Assembly (NCBI GenBank): GCA_047974225.1
Contig: JBKECD010000022.1
Coordinates: 1 to 64,000 of the forward strand
DNA length: 64,000 nucleotides
DNA from: JBKEDC01 sp047974225
Lineage (GTDB): Bacteria > Bacteroidota > Bacteroidia > Bacteroidales > Prolixibacteraceae
Direction: 5' to 3'
Shown: positions 58,368 through 64,000 of the stretch, one piece after another
Numbering within the stretch: the stretch's first letter is position 1
How the letters are laid out: each line of letters opens with the position of its first letter
Made by a program: the position numbers and the translations under genes
The notes under the pieces: model-generated
Database searches by the model: none
Told to the model about the DNA's origin: nothing
What the model saw: the letters and a program-made list of their open reading frames with translations, nothing else

Positions 58368-58490
58368 TTGAGTGAAGATAAAAACGGAACTTCAATAGCT
58401 TTTGCCATCTGTCAAAGTCCCCAAGCTGTTTATGGAAAACTATCCTTTTCGGTGATTACGCCTGATGATATGGAGAAGTTTTTGTTGTAA
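58368..58490 (+). other. Possible short gene or coding remnant
   Basis: From a TTG at 58368 to a TAA at 58488 the + strand reads a protein-like stretch that includes GTSIAFAICQSPQAVYGKLS and FSVITPDDMEKFLL. There is no ATG, and the codons look less random than typical intergenic DNA, so it may be the 3' end of a lost gene. No family is recognised. Confidence 0.2.
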
Positions 58491-58492
58491 GC

Positions 58493-58522
58493 AAAAGAGC
58501 CAGCTTTTAAGGCTGACTCTTG
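58493..58522 (-). terminator. Terminator of the CsgG/DUF799 operon
   Basis: AAGAGTCAGC and GCTGGCTCTT (reverse strand) pair with one mismatch, followed by TTGCTTAC; the DUF799 gene stops just before it. Confidence 0.6.
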
Positions 58523-58528
58523 GTGCGA

Positions 58529-59197
58529 TTAGTTGCTCAATTGAATTTTAAATTCTTTCTCGGCAGCTATCTCTTGCTGGTCTTTGCCATGCGTTGGAGA
58601 ATATTTCCCTTTGGGAATGTCGGAGAAAGCATAGCCATTGCACGACCTCGCCAATTCCACCTCTTTAGTGAGAGCTGTGCTGAGTATGTTTACCGCTAAA
58701 TCAGCAAGGATGCTTCCAGAGTTACTTGAGGATCTAAATGTTACAACGCCCATGCGCTCATAAAGAATCTCATCTGTTTTAGTCGATTTCAAGATGTATT
58801 CAATCTTTATTTCAATCGAATTGGCAACAGACAATTTTTTCCATTCATGCACGATGGTGAACAACACCGCATCAGCACCCAATGCTTTGTCGAGCACTTT
58901 CATGGATTTATCAATCAGCAACTCCGAATCATATGCGCTTTGGTCTTGCATCACCTGCATGGAGATAAAAGGAGGAAGCGCATAGTAACCATTGTTTGAC
59001 AAGGGCATGGATAGGGTGTTATAGAAGCTCATCTTTGCTTCCACTTTTGTTGAGCGATTTATTGGTGGCATCACCAATACCGCCACAGGCTGTTCGTCAT
59101 ATAAGGTTTGATACTTTGCAAGCTTTGTTGTGCCTACGGGCGAACAAGCAGCGAAAAGACATACAACTGCCGTCAATAATAAATATATCCTTTTCAT
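58529..59197 (-). CDS. DUF799/GNA1162-family lipoprotein
   Basis: The 222-residue protein has a lipoprotein signal (MKRIYLLLTAVVCLFAAC, Cys18) and the DUF799 body: PVAVLVMPPINRSTKVEAKM, NTLSMPLSNNGYYALPPFIS, GADAVLFTIVHEWKKLSV. GNA1162 from Neisseria is the structural type, a TolB-N-like fold. It is the last gene of an operon with a CsgG-like porin gene and two other small lipoproteins, an association seen in many bacteria, and probably takes part in an outer-membrane export or assembly complex. Confidence 0.85.
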   Translation of the reverse strand: MKRIYLLLTAVVCLFAACSPVGTTKLAKYQTLYDEQPVAVLVMPPINRSTKVEAKMSFYNTLSMPLSNNGYYALPPFISMQVMQDQSAYDSELLIDKSMKVLDKALGADAVLFTIVHEWKKLSVANSIEIKIEYILKSTKTDEILYERMGVVTFRSSSNSGSILADLAVNILSTALTKEVELARSCNGYAFSDIPKGKYSPTHGKDQQEIAAEKEFKIQLSN

Positions 59198-59198
59198 C

Positions 59199-59537
59199 TT
59201 AGAGTTTCTTTAAAATATATTCCACCATTTTTTTCGACTCGGGATAGATTGAAAGTTCTTTTTCCAACATTTCTTTCCCTTTCGCAATCTGACCATCCTG
59301 AATGAGCAAATAGCCATAATCGGCATAAATGCCTGGAGGGACTTCTTTGCTTAAACTTTTAGCCTTGTTTTTGATGATGTCTTCATAGGTAGATAGCAAC
59401 TTCACTCTCGACTCTTCAGTCTGTGTCTTGTTGAATTGATAGGTCGCTTGGTCATACTTCCCCCAATAATATAGATTGTTTGGGGCACACGAAGCAAAAA
59501 ACGAAACAAGCGAAATAAACGCAATTATTTTCTTCAT
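59199..59537 (-). CDS. DUF4810-family lipoprotein
   Basis: The 112-residue protein has a lipobox FASC (Cys17) after MKKIIAFISLVSFFASC and the DUF4810 pattern LYYWGKYDQATYQF, PPGIYADYGYLLIQDGQIAK and GKEMLEKELSIYPESKKMVE, a TPR-like helical pair near the end. DUF4810 genes are typically adjacent to CsgG-type and DUF799 genes, as here (one-base gap to the DUF799 gene). The gene upstream in the operon ends inside a MITE that separates the two by 183 bp. Confidence 0.87.
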   Translation of the reverse strand: MKKIIAFISLVSFFASCAPNNLYYWGKYDQATYQFNKTQTEESRVKLLSTYEDIIKNKAKSLSKEVPPGIYADYGYLLIQDGQIAKGKEMLEKELSIYPESKKMVEYILKKL

Positions 59538-59551
59538 ATTTTCTTATTCTA

Positions 59552-59738
59552 GGGGACTTCTAAAAATTAGCTGTTAGGTCATTTTGATTTTATGAGAGAT
59601 AGATTTTGGGCTAATTTCGCCAAAGCATAGCGAGCTATGGTTTAAGAGATTAGTACAAAAGATACTCTCAGAAAACAAAATGAACAACAGCCGTATTTAG
59701 CAGCCTCCCCAATTTAAAACTAATTTTTAGAAGTCCCC
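59552..59738. mobile_element. MITE-like element, 187 bp, with 19-bp perfect terminal inverted repeats
   Basis: The ends GGGGACTTCTAAAAATTAG (59552-59570) and CTAATTTTTAGAAGTCCCC (59720-59738) are exact reverse complements. Direct repeats TCTA lie immediately outside (59548-59551 and 59739-59742), consistent with a 4-bp target duplication. Subterminal parts (CTGTTAGGTCATTTTGATTT versus the complement of AAACAAAATGAACAACAG) continue the pairing imperfectly, and the centre holds CATAGCGAGCTATG, so the element can fold into one long hairpin. No coding capacity; it would need a transposase in trans. A partial copy is at 9498-9531, and TTAGAAGTCCCCT at about 54034-54046 may be another end. Confidence 0.85.
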
Positions 59739-60079
59739 TCTAATACAACGACCCTTGTTTCTCGATGATCTATAAGCACACTCTTTTTATAGATCGCTGG
59801 GCTGTTTCGATCTTTTCTCACTTCAATTTCATGTTTTCCTGGAGTGGTTGGAAATATCTGAGCTTTCAAACTTTTCTTTTCAGAATAGATCTTGGATATT
59901 TCAAACTCGTTCCCATCAATAAGGAGGATATAAGGACCTACATAGGATTGAAGGGATTTATTTGACTTCACCACTTTTACAGCAGCGTTGTTTTCTAATC
60001 CTGTAACAGTGCTTTCATAGGTTGTTTTGCATCCAAATGAAACAAGCAATAGGGCAAATAATAATATTTTAGTTCTCAT
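59720..60079 (-). CDS. Small lipoprotein with C-terminus altered by a MITE
   Basis: The 119-residue protein has a lipoprotein signal (MRTKILLFALLLVSFGC, Cys17) and a small beta-rich domain: YVGPYILLIDGNEFEISKIY, AQIFPTTPGKHEIEVRKDRN, resembling PEGA-type domains that bind sugar or wall polymers. The final residues EGTSKN and the stop codon are encoded by the terminal repeat of the MITE and its target duplication, so the original end is not known. It lies 12 bp downstream of the CsgG-like gene and belongs to the same operon. Confidence 0.75.
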   Translation of the reverse strand: MRTKILLFALLLVSFGCKTTYESTVTGLENNAAVKVVKSNKSLQSYVGPYILLIDGNEFEISKIYSEKKSLKAQIFPTTPGKHEIEVRKDRNSPAIYKKSVLIDHRETRVVVLEGTSKN

Positions 60080-60091
60080 AAAATTCTAGGT

Positions 60092-60991
60092 TTATTTATT
60101 TTCAATCACTCGATAGTTTGACAATTTATCTGAATCAATCGCTCCTTCAATGATAGACGCCATGGAAACTTCATTTTCGGGCGTATCACCAACAGTCATG
60201 TCGATTTTGATTTTAGCCACCACCTTGCCGGGCAGCTCTATTGCCATGCCTGTTTGTGGATTGGTTACCTTTTTGCCTGGACTTAACACGGAAAAAGTAT
60301 TGCCAGCAGCTATTCCTTGACTTTTCCCTCCTGAAATAATGAAACTGCCATCCTCTTCCGCTAAAATATAGGCATTCCAAGGCTTATCATTGCAAGTGTT
60401 GATGATGTTTTCTACCAATTGATTGATAGCAGCACCAATGGCTTTATCGGTCAATGTGGCATCAAAATCAGCTGTTTCACCATAGCCCAACACGCGTTTA
60501 TCTTCCACCTCAGCCACTCCTTTGCCTTCACCGCTGTAAATAATCAAGCCCGTGCTTACATCAACAAGGCGCATGCTCACACCCGCTTCCACCACTTGTT
60601 TTACACTGTTTGAAAAGACTTTCTGATTGCCGATAGCCTTCCTTCCGAGTTCGGTTACCGACCCAATAATAAGAAAATCGGCTCCAATATTTTGTGTCAA
60701 TGCATTACTCTTTTCAAGCTCTGCCACAATAGATTCATAGTCTTGGCGCTCGATCAAGATAAACTTTTCTGAAGCCACAAGTTTGGTTGCCAAGATGTCG
60801 GCAGCTTGTTTCCCCAATTGGTCGCTTTCTTGGTCGTAAAAGATACTTTGAGATTGCTTGGTAACGTTTGTAAAACGACCAATAGCAACTTTTCGCTTCA
60901 ATGCTTTTGAGTCTTCTTGCGCAAAAGCCGCAGGTATGTTGCATCCAAAACACAACAATGTCAAATAAAAAAATAATTTTCTGATATTCAT
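60092..60991 (-). CDS. CsgG/HfaB-family outer-membrane secretion protein
   Basis: The 299-residue protein has an N-terminal export signal (FYLTLLCFGCNIPAAFA) and the CsgG core: KRKVAIGRFTNVTKQ, KQAADILATKLVASEKFILI, QDYESIVAELEKSNALTQNI, ADFLIIGSVTELGRKAIGNQ and MRLVDVSTGLIIYSGEGKG. CsgG forms a nonameric outer-membrane channel for curli subunits. No curli-like subunit gene is visible here, so the exported substrate of this operon (with the PEGA-like, DUF4810 and DUF799 lipoproteins) is unknown. A TATCTTTG element at 61041-61048 is its promoter. Confidence 0.88.
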   Translation of the reverse strand: MNIRKLFFYLTLLCFGCNIPAAFAQEDSKALKRKVAIGRFTNVTKQSQSIFYDQESDQLGKQAADILATKLVASEKFILIERQDYESIVAELEKSNALTQNIGADFLIIGSVTELGRKAIGNQKVFSNSVKQVVEAGVSMRLVDVSTGLIIYSGEGKGVAEVEDKRVLGYGETADFDATLTDKAIGAAINQLVENIINTCNDKPWNAYILAEEDGSFIISGGKSQGIAAGNTFSVLSPGKKVTNPQTGMAIELPGKVVAKIKIDMTVGDTPENEVSMASIIEGAIDSDKLSNYRVIENK

Positions 60992-61040
60992 AATATATTA
61001 CGTATTGAGATTTATCTAACTTGTTATCTCGATTGGAGGG

Positions 61041-61048
61041 CAAAGATA
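61041..61048 (-). promoter_or_regulatory. Promoter -7 element (TATCTTTG) of the CsgG operon
   Basis: Perfect TAnnTTTG match on the reverse strand, 50 bp before the start codon at 60991. Confidence 0.6.
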
Positions 61049-61093
61049 CTTAAATTTAAATCAGCTTTAACTTGACAAATGATATTAAACAAA

Positions 61094-61127
61094 TCACAGA
61101 AGCATTCCGCAAGGAATACTTCTGTGA
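61094..61127 (-). terminator. Terminator after the barrel protein gene
   Basis: TCACAGAAGCATTCC and GGAATACTTCTGTGA pair with one mismatch around a four-base loop, just beyond the stop codon at 61136; a T-rich stretch follows on the reverse strand. Confidence 0.75.
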
Positions 61128-61135
61128 TAGTGAAA

Positions 61136-61726
61136 TTAGAATTTAAAGCCTACGCCGATTTGCAATGCGCTAAGTTTAGATTTCTCATCATAGCCAAAAT
61201 CTTTAGCGATGTTTGCTAGCCCAAGATTATATCTTGCATTCACAAACAAACCACTAGATAGGTTATACTCCACATCAACACAAGCACCGAAATCTACATC
61301 TTTGTAGTACTCGCCTATATCCGCAGTCTCTTTGTTGCCTTCTTCTTCATATTCTACTTCTCTTTTCAATAAATAGCTAGCATAAGGACCAAATCCTAAG
61401 TTCAAATTGTCAACTACTTCACATTTGAACAATACAGGGAGCATCAGAGAAGGCATTTTAAATGTTTCTTCATAACCATCTTCAGAATATTTGGCTCCGT
61501 GATCTGCATATAGCAACTCTATAGCCAAGCTTGTTCTCGTTTGAAGTTCAAATTCAGCCAAAGCACCAATATAAAATGAAGGTTTAGCATCAATGTCATA
61601 GTCTCCATCTTCATCAGACATGGATAGCATGCTCATGTTTAACCCACCTTTCACACCGAATTTCACTTGAGCACTCGCTGAAATCGCTGCACTCATTACT
61701 AACACACAAATTAAAAACTTTTTCAT
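61136..61726 (-). CDS. Small outer-membrane beta-barrel protein
   Basis: The 196-residue protein has a signal peptide (MKKFLICVLVMSAAISASA, cut before QVKFGVKGG) and the repeating strand pattern of 8-stranded barrels of the PorT/OmpA-like type: KFGVKGGLNMSMLSMSDEDG, SFYIGALAEFELQTRTSLAI, NLGFGPYASYLLKREVEYEE, and a C-terminal IGVGFKF with terminal Phe. Acidic loops (EYEEEGNKETADIGEYYKD) face outward. Function unknown. It stands alone with its own terminator and a structured 450-bp upstream region. Confidence 0.82.
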   Translation of the reverse strand: MKKFLICVLVMSAAISASAQVKFGVKGGLNMSMLSMSDEDGDYDIDAKPSFYIGALAEFELQTRTSLAIELLYADHGAKYSEDGYEETFKMPSLMLPVLFKCEVVDNLNLGFGPYASYLLKREVEYEEEGNKETADIGEYYKDVDFGACVDVEYNLSSGLFVNARYNLGLANIAKDFGYDEKSKLSALQIGVGFKF

Positions 61727-62180
61727 TATTGTTTTTTTAAATACTTGCCTACTCTATCCGCTTTTCGGCTACCGCTTTTTTAAATGTCATATGGGTGGTC
61801 GGCCCGTTGGCTTTCGCTGAACCATTGTTATGGGGTGTCTGCAACCCCACTGCAAACCTTTAAAATTGGACACAAAAAAAGCGTGGGATTTGTAATTTCT
61901 TTATCTGTTTTTTCAGGTATCGGCAAACACCCACGTCTCAAATAAATGCACAAATAACCCACGCCGTAGGCGTAGGCATCAGTCATTCTTAAATTTAGAG
62001 ACGTTTTTTAAAATTTTGCCGATTTTGAAAAAACAAAAAATCAGAAGCTAACGCTTATTTCTTATATGTATTCTACTGTCTGTCTATATCAATAACTAGT
62101 TGTTTTTGAAGATTTATGACACAAAGGTAATTGATTATGTGAAAATAAAAAGGAAAATCTTGTTTTTAATAGAAAACTCA
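61727..62180. ncRNA. Structured intergenic region, candidate non-coding RNA on the reverse strand
   Basis: No gene is seen. On the reverse strand a TACCTTTG promoter element lies at 62122-62129. About 240 bp further there is a closing stem GACGTGGG/CCCACGC followed by seven T (about 61874-61938), like an intrinsic terminator. Between them are the hairpins CCTACGCC/GGCGTGGG and GGGGTTGCAGACACCCC. A ~240-nt transcript is plausible. I do not recognise a known RNA class; a dispersed repeat or leader of the barrel gene is also possible. Confidence 0.3.
62122..62129 (-). promoter_or_regulatory. Promoter -7 element (TACCTTTG) of the candidate RNA
   Basis: Perfect TAnnTTTG match on the reverse strand with no start codon near it; the next reverse-strand gene begins about 400 bp downstream. 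Confidence 0.4.
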
Positions 62181-63449
62181 CTACCCCCTCACCAACCACT
62201 CCACCACATTGACTTCATTAATTAGCACATCATTCAGCTCATGTGTTTGGCTTTCGCCCATGGTGATTAAGGTCAGCTTGCTGCATTTCAACTCTTTTGA
62301 GGCTTTGAGGAGTGCTGAGCATTCACGTTTGAAGTTCTTTTCGTTGTCGATAAAGGCAGATACTTGGATGAGTTCTTTCACCTCAAGCCCCTTGCTCAAC
62401 ACAAAATCTATTTCATAGCTTTTGCGATAGTAATAAATATCAACACCGGTCAGTCGGCGGCGACGCAAAAGCTCCAGATACACCACATTCTCTAATCGCC
62501 ACCCTAGATTATCTCCCGTTAGGTTGTTGTCTTGCGGGGTGAGCAATGCGGGGTCGATGAGATACATCTTTTCCGACCGCACTCGCTCACGTGCTTTATA
62601 GGAAAACTTATTGATGCCCACAAGCAAATAGGTTTGACGAAGATAGTTCACATAGTTTTCTGCCGTGTGTTGGCTGCCAAATCCGAAGGTTTCAGCGATG
62701 GATTTATAGCTTAGCTCTTGGGCAAAATTCGCAATCATGTAGTTGGTGATTTTCACTAGCGCATCGAAATAGCGCACCTTAAATCGCTGACTAATATCAA
62801 CGGTAACAATGCTGTTCACTAGCTGCTTGATATATCCCTTATGGTCTTTGATGTTTGCCAACTCGGGAAATCCCCCTTCTCGGATATAATCCTCGAAAGC
62901 TCTTTTCCGGAATGCAACTTCTTTCGTGGAGAGCGCATCGGTCTTGATTTCACGTTGCTGAAGATATTCTGCAAATGAAAAGGGGAAAAGTTCGATTTGC
63001 TGGTAGCGACCGGTCAGATAGGTGCTCAATTCACTGCTCAATAGCTTGGCATTTGAACCTGTGATGATGAGGTGCATTTTCTGCCGAAGAAGGCGGTTCA
63101 CAAATAAGTTCCAGCCCGACACGTTTTGAATTTCATCTAAAAACAAATGCTTGAAATCGCCATACACCATATATAAAGACTCCAAAACATCGTTTAAATC
63201 TTCTGCCGAGAGTGTGGCAAAACGCTCATCATCGAAATTGACATAGGCATAATTCACTCCGCTTTTCTTCAAAACCGTATGGCACAAAGTGGACTTTCCG
63301 CATCGGCGCACTCCGATAACAATTTGTGCCAGCGGACTGTCTAAATCAACCAAAGCTTCTTCGGGACGATGGCAAACCTCATTCAACTCAAATTGCTCCA
63401 CCTCTAGGCGTTGGTCGGCTATGACTTGTGTGTATTTACTTGAATTCAT
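62181..63449 (-). CDS. AAA/DUF4143-family ATPase
   Basis: The 422-residue protein has an N-terminal AAA_14 domain with Walker A IVIGVRRCGKSTLCHTV, Walker B HLFLDEIQNVSG, sensor region LIITGSNAKLLSSELSTYLT and GRYQQIELFPFSFAEYL. A C-terminal DUF4143 domain follows (SYKSIAETFGFGSQHTAENY as winged helix, YYRKSYEIDFVL as a PD-(D/E)XK-like strand). These proteins are abundant in Bacteroidetes and behave like mobile or defence-associated STAND-like ATPases, but their function is not established. A TATATTTG element (63467-63474) lies 18 bp before the start, and a 32-bp tandem repeat lies beyond that. Confidence 0.88.
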   Translation of the reverse strand: MNSSKYTQVIADQRLEVEQFELNEVCHRPEEALVDLDSPLAQIVIGVRRCGKSTLCHTVLKKSGVNYAYVNFDDERFATLSAEDLNDVLESLYMVYGDFKHLFLDEIQNVSGWNLFVNRLLRQKMHLIITGSNAKLLSSELSTYLTGRYQQIELFPFSFAEYLQQREIKTDALSTKEVAFRKRAFEDYIREGGFPELANIKDHKGYIKQLVNSIVTVDISQRFKVRYFDALVKITNYMIANFAQELSYKSIAETFGFGSQHTAENYVNYLRQTYLLVGINKFSYKARERVRSEKMYLIDPALLTPQDNNLTGDNLGWRLENVVYLELLRRRRLTGVDIYYYRKSYEIDFVLSKGLEVKELIQVSAFIDNEKNFKRECSALLKASKELKCSKLTLITMGESQTHELNDVLINEVNVVEWLVRG

Positions 63450-63466
63450 ATCAATCGAATTTTAGG

Positions 63467-63474
63467 CAAATATA
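63467..63474 (-). promoter_or_regulatory. Promoter -7 element (TATATTTG) of the AAA/DUF4143 gene
   Basis: Perfect TAnnTTTG match on the reverse strand, 18 bp before the start codon at 63449. Confidence 0.55.
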
Positions 63475-63489
63475 GCACATCATTTCTTC

Positions 63490-63602
63490 CTAACTGCACT
63501 AAAACACGTTTTTTACACACCCTAACTGCACTAAATCGTAGTTTTTCGACTTCCTAACTGCACTAAAACACGATTTTTGCACGCCCAAACTGCACTAAAA
63601 CA
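63490..63602. repeat. 32-bp tandem repeats between two reverse-strand genes
   Basis: Four units carry AACTGCACTAAAACACG (starts at 63492, 63524, 63556 and 63588; exact 32-bp period, the second unit with a small change). The last unit overlaps the stop codon of the flavin reductase-like gene (63595-63597). Confidence 0.9.
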
Positions 63603-64000
63603 CACTCTTCCCTCTTCCCTTTCCCCTAATCCCTCTCCCCTTCTTCTTCTCCACGCTCCAACCAAACTTGCCGATTGGATCGCCCGTTTTAAAGTAATGC
63701 CCATGAATATAGCTGATGGGGCCGGCTGATTTAAGGCTGAAAGCACCTGTTTCAGGATCGAGATATCGCTCATCGGCAATGATGTTTACTACATGGGCAA
63801 TAAACATGTCGTGCGAGCCTAGCGGAATAATTTCTTTCACTTGGCACTCAATCGAGATGGGCGATTCGCCCACTGCGGGACATTTCACAACACTAGCTTT
63901 TTGCTTGGTGAGCTTCATTTCGGCAAATTTATCGTAGTCTTTTCCCGAGCGTACACCACACCAATCGGTGGCACGAGCTAGTTCTTCGGTTGTGAGGTTG
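63595..64000 (-). CDS. Flavin reductase-family protein, C-terminal fragment (cut by window edge)
   Basis: The open frame continues past base 64000. It reads NLTTEELARATDWCGVRSGK, then KLTKQKASVVKCPAVGESPI, ECQVKEIIPLGSHDMFIAHV, NIIADERYLDPETGAFSLKS and ISYIHGHYFKTGDPIGKFGW, the C-terminal half of the flavin reductase-like (FMN-binding split barrel) family, which reduces flavin with NAD(P)H or acts with a partner protein. After FGWSVEKKK the protein should end; instead it runs on through a basic tail (GRGIRGKGRGKSVF) into the 32-bp tandem repeat, where the stop lies. Confidence 0.88.
   Translation of the reverse strand, partial: NLTTEELARATDWCGVRSGKDYDKFAEMKLTKQKASVVKCPAVGESPISIECQVKEIIPLGSHDMFIAHVVNIIADERYLDPETGAFSLKSAGPISYIHGHYFKTGDPIGKFGWSVEKKKGRGIRGKGRGKSVF

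Noticed and set aside
61727..62180. tmRNA, SRP RNA or RNase P RNA
   Set aside because: None of the conserved cores of these RNAs was found on either strand.

Overview
The window looks like chromosomal DNA from a member of the Bacteroidetes, most likely order Bacteroidales. The evidence is the -7 promoter element TAnnTTTG in front of many genes, the near absence of Shine-Dalgarno sequences, and families typical of that group (SpoIID/LytB protein next to a DUF4922 protein, DUF3472, DUF4251, DUF6261, PorT-like barrels, FecI/FecR/TonB-receptor modules, fused CDP-ribitol synthase). Housekeeping genes (rpmA, rplU, glyS, rnhB, tadA, uvrC, apt, mnmG, ybeY, rsgA, dprA, aroB, aroA, rpsT, lysC, mdh) are spread among accessory islands. 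All functions are read from sequence motifs; nothing was searched.

Layout. 1-210: start of nadE, cut by the edge. 236-3582: a restriction-modification operon with three adenine methyltransferases of different classes and a small PD-(D/E)XK nuclease. 3621-9449: PorT-like barrel, Na+/solute symporter, a lipoprotein built of 78-bp repeats, rpmA/rplU, glyS. 9743-13945: nucleoside transporter, HigBA toxin-antitoxin, rnhB, a HEPN Abi-like gene, tadA. 13952-23817: a reverse-strand run ending in uvrC, apt, mnmG and ybeY, with two parS-like palindromes between apt and mnmG. 23818-25106: a gene-free AT-rich region with DnaA-box-like sequences and five 42-bp repeats, which I propose as a candidate replication origin. 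25107-35546: single-domain response regulator, rhlE, an AraC/ferredoxin/DUF4405 set, rsgA, DUF3472 protein, dprA, aroB, aroA. 35635-39782: ECF sigma/FecR/TonB-receptor operon with a His/Gly/Cys-rich lipoprotein. 39952-46132: manC, tRNA-Leu, DUF6261 protein, rpsT, tRNA-Glu, lysC, a glycosyltransferase and a decayed Fic gene. 46172-51248: a reverse-strand surface-glycan cluster (flippase, glycosyltransferase, CDP-ribitol synthase, TagF-like transferase) that points to a ribitol-phosphate-containing polymer. 51404-57215: sulfatase, then a RimK-type ATP-grasp ligase between an aspartoacylase-like hydrolase and a RimB-like protease, an M20 hydrolase and a DUF4251 protein. 57366-61726: mdh, a CsgG/lipoprotein/DUF4810/DUF799 operon interrupted by a MITE, and a barrel protein. 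62181-64000: AAA/DUF4143 ATPase and a partial flavin reductase.

The most distinctive property is the intergenic repeat content: three sequence-unrelated tandem arrays share a 42-43 bp period (9.5, 24.6 and 41.4 kb), a 32-bp array sits at 63.5 kb, a run of seven heptamers fills one whole intergenic gap, a hairpin MITE has a 19-bp perfect terminal inverted repeat and a 4-bp target duplication, and GC-rich palindromic repeats are dispersed. In three places a repeat supplies the last codons and stop codon of a neighbouring gene.
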